From positions 62,001 through 126,000 of the forward strand of contig CABVSR010000003.1 in NCBI GenBank assembly GCA_902500995.1: 64,000 bases of DNA. The letters run 5' to 3'. Within the stretch, counting starts at the first letter, position 1. The number at the start of each line of letters is the position of its first letter. Shown here one piece after another: positions 1-8,978 of this stretch. The notes beneath the pieces are model-generated. The model did not search any database, was not told where the DNA came from, and saw only the letters and a program-made list of their open reading frames with translations. Position numbers and translations under genes: made by a program. This DNA is from an uncultured Nitrospira sp. GTDB taxonomy: Bacteria > Nitrospirota > Nitrospiria > Nitrospirales > Nitrospiraceae.

Positions 1-1
1 T

Positions 2-475
2 AACGGGTATCTCGTGATTTCACTGCCGCACATGGGGCATGCGGCCGTTGTGTCGTGCCTGATCAATGGTGACATTGAATATCGCGAATGGGGCCTGCTT
101 GATCGCACCCATATCCGCTTCTTCTGTCTTAAGAATATCGAAAACTTGTTTGCCCAGGCTGCTCTCAAGATCGTTGAGGCCAGATACGTTGTAAAGTCGC
201 CCGAAGAGACAGAATTGTCTGCAAGCTGGTACAGGCTTCCTGCGGGAGTAAAAGAAGTATTGAGGCGATGTGCCCATGCAGATGTCTACCAGGTGGTCAT
301 CAAGGCTGTTCCCCTCAGCTACTCTGGCGATGCGGTCTCTTTAGTGCCTCCGGAATACCGTCGTAGGTCAGCTGCTTTGGCGGCAGTGTGGAGAAGGCGT
401 GTTGCTAATCGTTTGAGTGAGCAGGCTAGGCAGCGGATCCGCCTCATATGCAGTCTTCTCGGCATCCGCCTTTGA
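2..475 (+). CDS. SAM-dependent methyltransferase, C-terminal part (cut by window edge)
   Basis: The reading frame is already open at the left edge and runs 157 codons to a TGA. The first residues (NGYLVISLPHMGHAAV) and the following GLLDRTHIRFF match the end of the Rossmann domain in class I methyltransferases of the Methyltransf_11/23 type, where a late strand is followed by a G-L-L-D-x-T-H-x-R-F-F segment. A GTG at 14 could be taken as a start, but the conserved text begins upstream of it, so the gene is truncated rather than short. It is AT-richer than genes after 4256 and is followed 54 nt later by a WbsX-type gene, so it probably modifies a sugar or lipid precursor of a surface polysaccharide. 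The substrate cannot be read from this fragment. Confidence 0.75.
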   Translation, partial: NGYLVISLPHMGHAAVVSCLINGDIEYREWGLLDRTHIRFFCLKNIENLFAQAALKIVEARYVVKSPEETELSASWYRLPAGVKEVLRRCAHADVYQVVIKAVPLSYSGDAVSLVPPEYRRRSAALAAVWRRRVANRLSEQARQRIRLICSLLGIRL

Positions 476-529
476 CTCTGGTGGGTGCGTCACTTTCGCG
501 CCCTAACCAGTATCAAATTGGAGCAAAGC

Positions 530-1816
530 ATGTCGGATACTTTGTCCGGATCAGGTGATCGGACTAGCCCTAGGCTGATCGCGTTTTTTCTTACCCAATT
601 TCACCCAACTGCGGAGAATGATGAGTGGTGGGGCAAAGGGTTCACAGAGTGGACCAATGTGACGAAAGCCTCGCCTCTTTTTAATGGTCACTATCAACCT
701 CACCTTCCGGCTGATTTGGGATTTTATGATTTGCGTCTTCGGGAAATCCGTCACGAGCAGATCCAGCTTGCTAAACAGTACGGTATCGACGGGTTTTGTT
801 ATCATTATTATTGGTTTTCAGGCACTCGCATTTTGAATCGGCCGCTCGATGAAATGTTGGCGGATCCGGATAGTGACATGCCGTTCTGCCTTTGCTGGGC
901 GAACGAAAACTGGACTAGGCGATGGGATGCTGCTGAGCATCAAGTCCTTATCAGTCAAAAGTACCTGCCCGATGACGATCTGAATTTTATAAAGAGCCTA
1001 GTCCCGTTCTTTAAGGACCCACGCTATATCAAGCTTGGAGGGGAGCCATTTCTCATCGTATATCGACCGCAGCATTTGCCCAACCCGCGTAGAACGGTGC
1101 AGGTGTGGCGAGAGTATTGTGAGAATCTAGGTATCGGCAAGATTCATGTGTGCGCTGCGCTTACTCATGGCAATGAGGAGTACAGCCAATTTGGATTTGA
1201 CAGTGGCGTGGAATTTCCCCCGCACAATCTCTATTGTCGGAACGTGAATGACCGGATCGAATTTTATGAACAGTTTTATGGTAATGCCATGGAATATCAG
1301 GATATTGCCATATCTTATATGGGGAGACAGTATCCTGAACAGAATGTCTTTAAGACGGTGTTCCCTTCTTGGGACAATACGGCTCGTGCACATGAACGGG
1401 CGCTCGTTGTGTTAAATGGAACGCCAGAAAACTACGAGTGCTGGTTGGCGAGAACTGTGGAGCAAGCACGTAATATGTATCCGGGTAAGGACCGATTGGT
1501 ATTTATTAATGCCTGGAATGAATGGGCCGAAGGTTGTCACTTAGAGCCGGATAGGCGGTTTCAGCGACGATTTCTGGAGGCAACACGGCGAGCGAAGAAA
1601 GGTCTTTCGACCGTTCAAGGGTTCCGGGCGGTTGGGGTGCCTGGAATGGATGGCGTTACGCCACGATCCATATGCGGTGATTTAGTTTCAGTTGCTCGCT
1701 ATCATGGGTGGAGGATTTTGACAGCTTGTCGTTTTAGGCTCAACCGCTATCCCAGGATTAGAGGTTTGATCAGAACACTGCTCTCTCCTGTTAGACGACT
1801 TTTTGTCGGCGGATAA
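530..1816 (+). CDS. WbsX-type (GH99-like) polysaccharide biosynthesis protein
   Basis: A 428-residue protein of the Glyco_tran_WbsX family, found in O-antigen and exopolysaccharide clusters and related in fold to GH99 endo-mannosidases. Family text visible: FFLTQFHP near residue 19, WWGKGFTEWTNV near 32-43, CWANENW near 122, and INAWNEWAEG near 326, the last being the diagnostic family signature. The ATG at 530 is chosen over a GTG at 485 because GGAG lies 7 nt before it and the 15 extra residues are not family-like. No signal peptide or membrane segment is apparent, so it is probably cytoplasmic. Base composition is low (17 G/C in 1261-1320), unlike the genes beyond 4256. The acceptor sugar is unknown, and whether this family transfers or hydrolyses is unsettled. 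Confidence 0.88.
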   Translation: MSDTLSGSGDRTSPRLIAFFLTQFHPTAENDEWWGKGFTEWTNVTKASPLFNGHYQPHLPADLGFYDLRLREIRHEQIQLAKQYGIDGFCYHYYWFSGTRILNRPLDEMLADPDSDMPFCLCWANENWTRRWDAAEHQVLISQKYLPDDDLNFIKSLVPFFKDPRYIKLGGEPFLIVYRPQHLPNPRRTVQVWREYCENLGIGKIHVCAALTHGNEEYSQFGFDSGVEFPPHNLYCRNVNDRIEFYEQFYGNAMEYQDIAISYMGRQYPEQNVFKTVFPSWDNTARAHERALVVLNGTPENYECWLARTVEQARNMYPGKDRLVFINAWNEWAEGCHLEPDRRFQRRFLEATRRAKKGLSTVQGFRAVGVPGMDGVTPRSICGDLVSVARYHGWRILTACRFRLNRYPRIRGLIRTLLSPVRRLFVGG

Positions 1817-1878
1817 AAGGCTGCGTGTAAGAGCGCCAGCAATATCTAGTCGGGCCTAGAGTCTTATTCTCGCCGCCA

Positions 1879-3819
1879 ATGCATCGGTCGTACGCCCAAC
1901 TCCAAGCTCTTGATGCAACTGCTATCCGGAAAGGCCAATCGAGGCAACTTCTGCAAGCTTCCGAATCGAGCATGAAATTTCGGAACAAAGAAAAAAAAGC
2001 GGGCTGCGAATGTCCTCCATTCTGGGAGAGGAGATTGGCCAATATTTTGTGGCTGATTGCTCGTTTAAGAGAGGTAGCCGCGAATGAGGGTGCGTTTGCG
2101 TGTTTTCGGAAAGCGTTCATCAAGCTACTCGCTATTATAGCTGGTCATTCATCGGCGCTTCCATTCTCGTCTCAGGAACAGGGTGAGCGTTATAAAGTGT
2201 GGCGAAAGAAGCATGTCCCCTCATCAGAAAGTTTGCGCCGCATGCGAACTGAAGCCGAAGAACTATTCGAGCCTCAGATTATGACCGTAGTACTCCCGGT
2301 GAGCAGCACGGATGAGGAAGGATTGCGGCAGACGATTGCTTCACTTCGGCAGCAGACGTATCCGCATTGGAGGCTCCTGGTAGTTGGGGATATGTCGGGC
2401 CGTAGTACGCTGGAGACTCAAGTTGCCCATGCTTCAGAGGAAGATAATAGGATTCGATTCAAGATCATTTCAGAATTGGACAATGCGGCTGAGTATGTCC
2501 TTGGGGAGGCTTCGGGGGACTTTGTAATTTTTCTGTCCGAGGATTGCTATCTCGCTCCTGAGGCAATTTATGCTGTGGTTATGCAAATCCAAGAGTGCCC
2601 ACATCTTGATTTCCTCTATTCCGATGAAGACACAGCCAGGAAAAACGGCACGCTTGTAGATCCTTTCTTCAAGCCAGGCTGGAGCCCAGATCTCCTCATA
2701 GGGATGAATTACGTGGGCCGTTTCTGTGTTATGCGGGCAAAGATTCTTGCCGCTATCAGGGAGAGTTGGGGTGATATGTGGCATGATGGTTTGTATCACC
2801 TTGTTTTGCGTTATACGGAGGAGACGAATAAGGTTGGGCATATTCCTAAAGTGCTCTGCCATTGCCGCGCCGTTAACGAAAGACCCTCCAACCACGACCA
2901 CTTGCGTGCTAAGGCTCAGATGAACTCACTTCGAGGTGCATTGTATAGGCGAAACGAGCACGCAGAGGTTGTATCCGCTATGTCGGACAAGTGCAGGGTG
3001 GTCTTCCAAATATCAGATGCGCCGCTGGTGTCTATCATTATCCCCACAAAAGATCGCTCGGATCTGTTACGTCAGTGCATCCAAAGCATCGAACAATTAA
3101 CAGCATATTCGCGTTATGAGATCATTGTGATCGACAATGACAGTCATGCTTGGAGCGCGCAAGAGTATCTCGCTGAGGTCTCGACGAGATGGGCGGTTCA
3201 CCAGTTCTCAGGGACGTTTAACTTCTCTAGCATTAATAACTATGGTGCATCGAAGGCGAGGGGAGAGTTCTTGCTTTTTTTAAATGATGACACCCAAGTG
3301 GTTTCCCCTGACTGGCTTAGCGTTATGATGGCTCAAGGACAGCGAAGCGGCGTTGGTGTTGTGGGCGCCAAGCTTCTTTATTCGTCGGGAAGAATACAAC
3401 ACGCGGGAGTAGTACTTGGAATCAGAGGGATTGCGGGGCATGCCTTCCGTCATCTTCGAGGAGATCGTGAGTATTATCATGGGTTGTGTTCTGTTATGCG
3501 AAATTGTAGTGCGGTGACTGCAGCCTGTGCACTTGTTTCCGCGAAGACATTTCAAAAGATTGGAGGATTCGAGACTCGTTTGAAGGTTGAATACAATGAT
3601 GTGGATCTTTGCCTGCGTCTGATTCGAGAGGGATACCGCATTATTTACACTCCTGAGGCAGTATTAATTCATCACGAAAATGCCTCCAGAAGAGGACGAC
3701 GAGATCCAGAAGATGAAGAGTTTTTTCTCAGCCGATGGGGAGAAAGTATTCGACAAGGAGATCCCTACTATAATCCCCATCTTTCGTGTTCCAAGGAAGA
3801 TTGGAGCATTCAAGTGTGA
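1879..3819 (+). CDS. Double-domain family 2 glycosyltransferase
   Basis: A 646-residue protein with two GT2 (GT-A) domains in tandem after a ~130-residue leader without a recognised domain. Domain one begins at MTVVLPVSSTDEEGL (~134) and has the FLYSDEDT acidic motif near 248. Domain two begins at SIIIPTKDRSDLL (~384), with FLLFLNDDTQV near 467 and YNDVDLCLRLIREGY near 570, the usual late acidic/ED-type motif of rhamnosyl- and galactosyltransferases of this class. Two-domain GT2 proteins often add two sugars or build a repeating unit. The start is uncertain: ATG 1879 has no clear ribosome site, and an in-frame ATG at 1972 is equally plausible because the first conserved residues lie much later. 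It is the last gene of the AT-richer block. Confidence 0.88.
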   Translation: MHRSYAQLQALDATAIRKGQSRQLLQASESSMKFRNKEKKAGCECPPFWERRLANILWLIARLREVAANEGAFACFRKAFIKLLAIIAGHSSALPFSSQEQGERYKVWRKKHVPSSESLRRMRTEAEELFEPQIMTVVLPVSSTDEEGLRQTIASLRQQTYPHWRLLVVGDMSGRSTLETQVAHASEEDNRIRFKIISELDNAAEYVLGEASGDFVIFLSEDCYLAPEAIYAVVMQIQECPHLDFLYSDEDTARKNGTLVDPFFKPGWSPDLLIGMNYVGRFCVMRAKILAAIRESWGDMWHDGLYHLVLRYTEETNKVGHIPKVLCHCRAVNERPSNHDHLRAKAQMNSLRGALYRRNEHAEVVSAMSDKCRVVFQISDAPLVSIIIPTKDRSDLLRQCIQSIEQLTAYSRYEIIVIDNDSHAWSAQEYLAEVSTRWAVHQFSGTFNFSSINNYGASKARGEFLLFLNDDTQVVSPDWLSVMMAQGQRSGVGVVGAKLLYSSGRIQHAGVVLGIRGIAGHAFRHLRGDREYYHGLCSVMRNCSAVTAACALVSAKTFQKIGGFETRLKVEYNDVDLCLRLIREGYRIIYTPEAVLIHHENASRRGRRDPEDEEFFLSRWGESIRQGDPYYNPHLSCSKEDWSIQV

Positions 3820-4255
3820 GTTGTCCATTGCAAAACATGAAGTTGATCAGGCCGTCGGAATATATGGTGAAAGGCCTGCCCCGCGAAATAACTCACCGAA
3901 TGCCTTCAGTCATGGCTTTCTTTTATTACCTATGCGATTTGGAGATATCGTTTCACTGTTGTTGATTCAGGATCGGCCTTTGCCTGCTGTCTAAGGGGAG
4001 GTGTGTAAACTACTCCACAACATGAGATGGTTTACGCAATGTGGTATAGGAGACCACGCATCGACAGCATGCGAATCCTGCATCGCCCGTTTCTTGATAC
4101 AGTCGCACCCATCGCAGTGTCTGCGAATCACACACTTCCCCTTCAGAAACATCGAAAAATCTATCCTTGCCGGAGAACTCCGGTAGTATCTGACTAGCCG
4201 GTGTTGCCTGCGTAACCGGTGAATATGTTGAGACAACGGGGCGGAACGCCGCGCC
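3820..4255. other. Gene-free junction between AT-rich and GC-rich polysaccharide blocks
   Basis: There are 436 bases without a supportable gene. Composition changes across it from the AT-richer genes on the left to the GC-rich operon on the right. A 104-codon frame running out of the preceding gene in another phase (to 3994) has no recognisable protein features. The right half contains two short inverted repeats: CCGGAGAACTCCGG at 4170-4183, and CCGGT/ACCGG arms around 4198-4220. These could be operator or hairpin sequences ahead of the 4256 gene, but nothing fixes a role. Confidence 0.5.
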
Positions 4256-5395
4256 ATGACCGTCACCTATTTTTCCAAAAGCTCCCCCATCGGCCCCAGC
4301 AGTCGCTACCGCCTGTACCAATTCCTGCCGCATTTCCAAGACGCGGGCATTGAGTGCCGTGTGGATCCACTGTTCGGTGCCACGTATTTCTCGATTCTCC
4401 AGGTCCGCTCATCGGTCCTTCAAACCTGTCTCAAAATTCCCTATGTCGTGGCTCGTTTTGTCAAACGGCTGGGAACGCTCCTGACGCTGGGCCGGCGAGA
4501 CGTGATCGTGATCGAAGGGCAGCTGTTCCCCTATGCGCCTCCGCTGATCGAGCGGGTGTTGGCCTGGTTGCGATATCGCCTCGTGTTCGAGATGGATGAT
4601 GCGATTTATCTGACCCGCGGCCATCAACGGAAAATGCCGGTGCTCTTCAGGATGGCTAGCGGTGTCATAGTCGGAAACAATCGCTTAGCTGCTTACGCCG
4701 CTCAATTTTCATCGCGAGTAAACGTGGTGCCCACAGTGGTGGATACGGCGCGGTTTCTTCCCAAGCCGGTTGAAGGGGCCACCCGGCGCACAGACGGCGA
4801 TGACCCTATCACGCTTGTCTGGATCGGCCTCGCCTGTAACCTGAAGTATCTGAATGTCTTGGCGCCCGCACTCCGCCGTTTGCAGGAACGCTATCGCGTG
4901 AAGCTGCGCGTCGTCTGTTCCGAGCCACCGGTGCTCCCTGGCGTGGACATCGAGTTTCGTTCCTGGGAGTGGCAGCGTGAGGTGGAAGATCTCCAGGATG
5001 CCACCATCGGCGTGATGCCCCTGGAGGATACGGAGTGGGCGCGGGGCAAGTGTGGGCTCAAGCTGTTGCAGTATCTTGCCGTGGGTCTGCCTGCTGTGGC
5101 GTCGCCTGTCGGGGTCAACGGTGAGATTCTCGTGAATGGAGAAAACGGATTTCTCGCCTCCACGGCACAGGAGTGGTATGAGCGGCTTGAATTGCTGTGC
5201 CGGGATCCGCAATTGCGCACCCGCATGGGGCAGGCAGGCCGCCGCACCGTAGAGACCCGATACTCCCTGGCGGTATGGGGCCCTCGGCTGGTTGAGGTGT
5301 ACCGCACCTTTAGCCAGGTTGGGCCCAACCCTTCGCTGCACCGGACTCTGAGCCACCCGGTGTCAGGTCGCGGGCAATCCACTGGTGCGCGATGA
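4256..5395 (+). CDS. Family 4 glycosyltransferase (GT-B fold)
   Basis: A 379-residue GT-B glycosyltransferase. The N-terminus GPSSRYRLYQFLP (12-24) matches the start of GT4 enzymes whose acceptor loop carries S-x-x-R-x-R. The nucleotide-sugar side is visible at KCGLKLLQYLAVGLPAVASPVG (two stretches within ~264-286), the place of the usual E-x7-E motif; here the first acidic residue is replaced (KLLQYLAVG), which is seen in some GT4 subfamilies. No membrane segments. The stop TGA at 5393-5395 overlaps the ATG of the next gene (ATGA), so it is translationally coupled to the WecA-type gene and opens the GC-rich polysaccharide operon. No clear Shine-Dalgarno precedes the ATG. Donor and acceptor are unknown. 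Confidence 0.88.
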   Translation: MTVTYFSKSSPIGPSSRYRLYQFLPHFQDAGIECRVDPLFGATYFSILQVRSSVLQTCLKIPYVVARFVKRLGTLLTLGRRDVIVIEGQLFPYAPPLIERVLAWLRYRLVFEMDDAIYLTRGHQRKMPVLFRMASGVIVGNNRLAAYAAQFSSRVNVVPTVVDTARFLPKPVEGATRRTDGDDPITLVWIGLACNLKYLNVLAPALRRLQERYRVKLRVVCSEPPVLPGVDIEFRSWEWQREVEDLQDATIGVMPLEDTEWARGKCGLKLLQYLAVGLPAVASPVGVNGEILVNGENGFLASTAQEWYERLELLCRDPQLRTRMGQAGRRTVETRYSLAVWGPRLVEVYRTFSQVGPNPSLHRTLSHPVSGRGQSTGAR

Positions 5396-6450
5396 TCCTC
5401 CTGGCGCTGACCTTCCTCGTCGCGGTCTTGCTGTCGGTCTATGGCGTGCCGATTGCGCGCTGTGCCGCCTTGAAATTCGGCATTGTCGACAGCCCGGACG
5501 GCCGGCTGAAGCGTCAGGGCGAGCCGGTTCCTTATCTAGGAGGATTGGCGATCTATCTTTCCTTCCTGGTGAGTCTGGCGTTTACCTTCGAGTTCCGGCA
5601 GGACGTGCTGGGAATTGTGCTGGCGGGCACCTTGATCGTCATGCTGGGCCTGATCGACGACTTCGGCGTGTTGTCGCCGGGCACCAAGTTGGCGGGGCAA
5701 TTTCTGGCGGTGTTCGTCTTGATCAAGAGCGGCATCCGTATCGAGATTGCGTCGCTTCCCGATTGGGTCGATCTCATGCTGACCCTGTTCTGGATGATCG
5801 GCATCATCAATGCCTTCAATCTTCTCGATATCATGGACGGATTATCGGCCGGCGTGGGCGTCATCAGCGCGGCGTTTCTGTGCGTCGTGGCGATCTTGAA
5901 CGGGGATCAGGCGACGGCGTTCATGCTGGCGGCGTTGATGGGCAGTCTGCTGGGATTCCTGCGCTACAACTGGAAACCGGCATCCATCTATATGGGGGAT
6001 TCCGGGGCCATGTTCATCGGTCTCATGCTGGGCGCGCTGTCGATGATCGGCAAATACACGGAGGGCCATTCCGTTTCGCTGCTGACGCCGGTCCTGATCC
6101 TGGGGATGCCGATTTTCGACACGCTGTTCGTCATGTACATCCGCTTCTTGCGCGGGCTGCCGGTCTTTCTGGGCAGCCCTGATCACCTCGCGATACGGTT
6201 GCGCCATTGGGGGCTGTCGGTCACGCAAGTCGTCCTGCTCAGTTATCTCGGGGCGGGGGTATTGGGAGGGATCGGGCTTCTGGTTATGGCCGTTCCGCAG
6301 GATCTCGCCGTGATCTTGAGCGGGGCGACCGTGGTGGGTCTGGCCGTGGCTGCCGGGGCGCTGACGCGGGTCAATGTGTCCAGCGGAGTCGTCGCCGTCA
6401 GTCCTGAGGAAGTCCCGGCTCGTTCGACAGAAAGGACCGGCACAGTATGA
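5392..6450 (+). CDS. WecA/TagO-type polyprenyl-phosphate sugar-1-phosphate transferase
   Basis: A 352-residue polytopic inner-membrane enzyme of the MraY/WecA superfamily that starts lipid-linked glycan synthesis by moving a HexNAc-1-phosphate from UDP-sugar to undecaprenyl phosphate. Diagnostic cytoplasmic motifs are present in order: GLIDDFG (~86, Mg-binding Asp pair), NAFNLLDIMDGL (~141-152), YMGDSGAMFIG (~200), and GSPDHLAIRLRHWG (~260), which stands where WecA and MraY have their His-rich loop. About ten hydrophobic segments fit the family. ATGA overlaps join it to the GT4 gene before and the FAD enzyme after. It is more likely the initiating enzyme of the local polysaccharide than peptidoglycan MraY, which normally sits in the dcw cluster. 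The exact sugar is not readable. Confidence 0.92.
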   Translation: MILLALTFLVAVLLSVYGVPIARCAALKFGIVDSPDGRLKRQGEPVPYLGGLAIYLSFLVSLAFTFEFRQDVLGIVLAGTLIVMLGLIDDFGVLSPGTKLAGQFLAVFVLIKSGIRIEIASLPDWVDLMLTLFWMIGIINAFNLLDIMDGLSAGVGVISAAFLCVVAILNGDQATAFMLAALMGSLLGFLRYNWKPASIYMGDSGAMFIGLMLGALSMIGKYTEGHSVSLLTPVLILGMPIFDTLFVMYIRFLRGLPVFLGSPDHLAIRLRHWGLSVTQVVLLSYLGAGVLGGIGLLVMAVPQDLAVILSGATVVGLAVAAGALTRVNVSSGVVAVSPEEVPARSTERTGTV

Positions 6451-7757
6451 TTGTGATCGTGGGGGCTGGATTGGCCGGGCTCAGCGCGGCCTATCACTTG
6501 CGCGGAATGCCATACAAGATCCTGGAGCGGGAACGCGAGGTCGGCGGGCTGTGCCGCTCCTACGTCAAAGACGGCTTCACCTTCGATTACACGGGGCATC
6601 TGCTGCATTTTCGCCAGACGGCGATCAAGGCCTTGGTTGAGAGCCTGCTCCCGGACCGGTTGCAGCGGCACGCGCGGAAATCCTATGTCTATTCTCACGG
6701 CACCTATACCGAATATCCGTTCCAGGTGAATACGTACGGCCTGCCGCCTGAAGTAGTGCGCGAGTGCCTGTTAGGATTTATCTCCACGTTGTCTCCTTCC
6801 TCATCGCCGCCGCCGGTCGAAACCCCATCGTTCAAGCAGTGGATCATCGAGAGTCTGGGCGAGGGGATCGCGAAACATTTCATGGTGCCCTTCAACGAAA
6901 AGTTATGGCAGGTGCCGCTCGATGAGCTCACCTCGGACTGGGTCTCGTGGCTCGTGCCGAAACCGGATATCAAAGATGTCGTCAGCGGGGCGTTGGGCAT
7001 TAAAGACAAGGCCTTCGGCTACAATCCGTCGTTTCAATATCCGGTCAGCGGCGGCATCAAGGTGCTGCCGGAGGCGTTTCTGCCTTCAGTGGAGAACCTG
7101 GCGTACGATTCCGAGTTGGTGGAAATCGAGACGGGCAGGCGCCGTGCCGTGTTCCGGAGTGCGGAAGGGGAACGGACTGAGGAATATGAACGCCTCATCT
7201 CGACGATCCCGTTGCCCGAGCTGGTGCGCCGGTGTGTCGACCTTCCGGCGCCGATGCGAGACTTGGCGGGCGTGCTGCGCTGGGTTTCCGTGTATAACGT
7301 CAACCTGGCCGTAGCGCGGGAACATCTGTCCGACAAACATTGGATTTATTTCCCGGAGCACCGGTATCCGTTCTACCGAGCCGGTTTTCCCATGAATTTC
7401 TCTCCGACCATGGGACGGCCGGGATGCAGCTCGCTGTATGTGGAAATTTCGCACCAGCCGACGCAACACCAATCGGAGGCCGCGCTGATCGAGCGGGGTC
7501 GCCGCGGGTTGGAGGAGGCCGGTCTGTTGCAGCGCGCTGATGAGCTGGTCATGTCGGATGTGAAGGATTTGTATTACGCCTATGTCTTGTTCGATCGGTA
7601 TCGCAGTCGCGCCGTAAAAGAGCTAGTGGCTGAATTGGAACGGCGTGGGATTTTTTCAGTCGGGAGATATGGATTATGGGAACACACGTCCATGGAAGAC
7701 GCGATCGCCCAGGGACAGCAGGTGGCCATGCGGTTACGCATGAGGGCCGCGGCCTGA
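6447..7757 (+). CDS. FAD-dependent oxidoreductase of the amine oxidase/UDP-galactopyranose mutase type
   Basis: A 436-residue flavoprotein. The N-terminal dinucleotide-binding motif is MIVIVGAGLAGLSAAYHL, followed by the E-R-E-x-x-V-G-G-L-C-R block and FDYTGHLLHF, typical of the NAD(P)-binding_8/amino-oxidase superfamily that includes protoporphyrinogen oxidase-like and UDP-galactopyranose mutase-like enzymes. Proteins of this subtype recur in exopolysaccharide clusters, where their reaction is mostly unproven. The ATG overlaps the preceding stop (ATGA) and the next gene starts 13 nt after its stop, so it belongs to the operon. It may isomerise or oxidise a nucleotide-linked or lipid-linked sugar; heme biosynthesis is less likely given the neighbours. 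Confidence 0.82.
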   Translation: MIVIVGAGLAGLSAAYHLRGMPYKILEREREVGGLCRSYVKDGFTFDYTGHLLHFRQTAIKALVESLLPDRLQRHARKSYVYSHGTYTEYPFQVNTYGLPPEVVRECLLGFISTLSPSSSPPPVETPSFKQWIIESLGEGIAKHFMVPFNEKLWQVPLDELTSDWVSWLVPKPDIKDVVSGALGIKDKAFGYNPSFQYPVSGGIKVLPEAFLPSVENLAYDSELVEIETGRRRAVFRSAEGERTEEYERLISTIPLPELVRRCVDLPAPMRDLAGVLRWVSVYNVNLAVAREHLSDKHWIYFPEHRYPFYRAGFPMNFSPTMGRPGCSSLYVEISHQPTQHQSEAALIERGRRGLEEAGLLQRADELVMSDVKDLYYAYVLFDRYRSRAVKELVAELERRGIFSVGRYGLWEHTSMEDAIAQGQQVAMRLRMRAAA

Positions 7758-7770
7758 CCGCGTCGAACCT

Positions 7771-8961
7771 ATGGATGTAATTTGTCACGTCATCACGAAA
7801 CTCGAACTGGGCGGCGCGCAGGAAGTGGCGATGCGTGTGGTGTCGAGTCTGGACCGCCGGCGATTCCGACCGGTGCTGATTGCGGGGCCAGGCGGATTGT
7901 TGACCGAGGAAGCGCACGCGCTCGACGGCGTCGAAGTCCGCTTGATCCCGTCGCTCGTTCGAGACATTCGCCCCGTACAAGATCTGCGTGCCTTGTGGGA
8001 ACTGGTCGCCACGTTCCGTAGCCTGCAGCCGAAGATTGTGCACACCCACAGTTCAAAAGCTGGTATCCTAGGGCGATTAGCCGCCTGGATCGCCGGGGTG
8101 CCTTGCATTTTGCACACGGTCCACGGGTACGGAGTGACGCCCGCCCAGCCATCGTGGCTTCGACATATGCTGATCGGGCTGGAGAAAATCGTGGGGCGAG
8201 TCACGACCCATTGGATTGCCGTCTCGCAAGCCGACCGTAGGCAGGGACTTGAGTGGGGCCTCTTCACCGCCTCCAAGGTGTCGGTCGTCCGGCCTGGCAT
8301 TGATCCCACGACCTTTGCGGCGCGGGTTGAACCGGCGGAACGCGATCGTCTGCGAGCCGTGCTGGGTGTGGGGCCCGATCAGCTGCTCGTGGGGACGGTC
8401 TCGTGTTTGAAACCGCAGAAGTCTCCCGAAGACTTTATCCGCGTCGCGGCGCTCGTCTGTCAGCGTATGCCCGCGGCAAAATGCGTGCTGGTCGGGGACG
8501 GCGCATTGCGGCCGCAAATCGAAGCGATGATTCAGGCGCAGGGGCTTCAGGAGCGGGTGGCGCTGCTCGGCTGGCGCCGGGACGTCGCGTCATTGCTGAA
8601 GGCGTTCGACGTGTTCGTCTTAACGTCCCATTGGGAAGGGTTGCCCTGCGCGATGTTGGAAGCCAGGGCCAGCCGGATTCCGATTGTGGCCACGCGCGTC
8701 GGGGGCGCTGCCGAAGCGATCATTGAGGGCATCCATGGGACCCTCTGTCCGGCCGGCGATGTCCGGGCCATAGCCGGTCGAGTCTGTCAGATCTTGGGGG
8801 ATAAGCGACTTCGGGCGGACCTCCGGGAAGGGACGGATGTATTGCCGGAAGAGTTTACCATTCAGGAGACGGTGAAACAGCATCACTCGCTCTATACGTA
8901 TCTCCTGCATACCACGCGGCCGGCGGAAGATATGATGAAGTTGCAACCCAATCGGTTGTAA
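7771..8961 (+). CDS. Family 4 glycosyltransferase
   Basis: A 396-residue GT-B enzyme. The start region [19 protein letters not shown] contains the conserved G-G-A/V-x loop of GT4 enzymes that contacts the donor phosphate. The C-terminal half has [10 protein letters not shown] (~289-298), an intact E-x7-E catalytic/donor motif, followed by [21 protein letters not shown] near 212 matches the inter-domain strand of this family. No membrane segment or signal peptide. It lies 13 nt after the FAD enzyme and 17 nt before the aminotransferase, in the same operon. It differs from the 4256 gene in having the full E-x7-E motif, so the two probably use different sugars. Confidence 0.92.
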   Translation: MDVICHVITKLELGGAQEVAMRVVSSLDRRRFRPVLIAGPGGLLTEEAHALDGVEVRLIPSLVRDIRPVQDLRALWELVATFRSLQPKIVHTHSSKAGILGRLAAWIAGVPCILHTVHGYGVTPAQPSWLRHMLIGLEKIVGRVTTHWIAVSQADRRQGLEWGLFTASKVSVVRPGIDPTTFAARVEPAERDRLRAVLGVGPDQLLVGTVSCLKPQKSPEDFIRVAALVCQRMPAAKCVLVGDGALRPQIEAMIQAQGLQERVALLGWRRDVASLLKAFDVFVLTSHWEGLPCAMLEARASRIPIVATRVGGAAEAIIEGIHGTLCPAGDVRAIAGRVCQILGDKRLRADLREGTDVLPEEFTIQETVKQHHSLYTYLLHTTRPAEDMMKLQPNRL

Positions 8962-8978
8962 AAAAGGGATTTCGGACG

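Noticed and set aside
3680-3994. 104-codon frame starting inside the GT2 gene
   Set aside because: Starts out of phase within a real gene and shows no conserved text; at most a relic.
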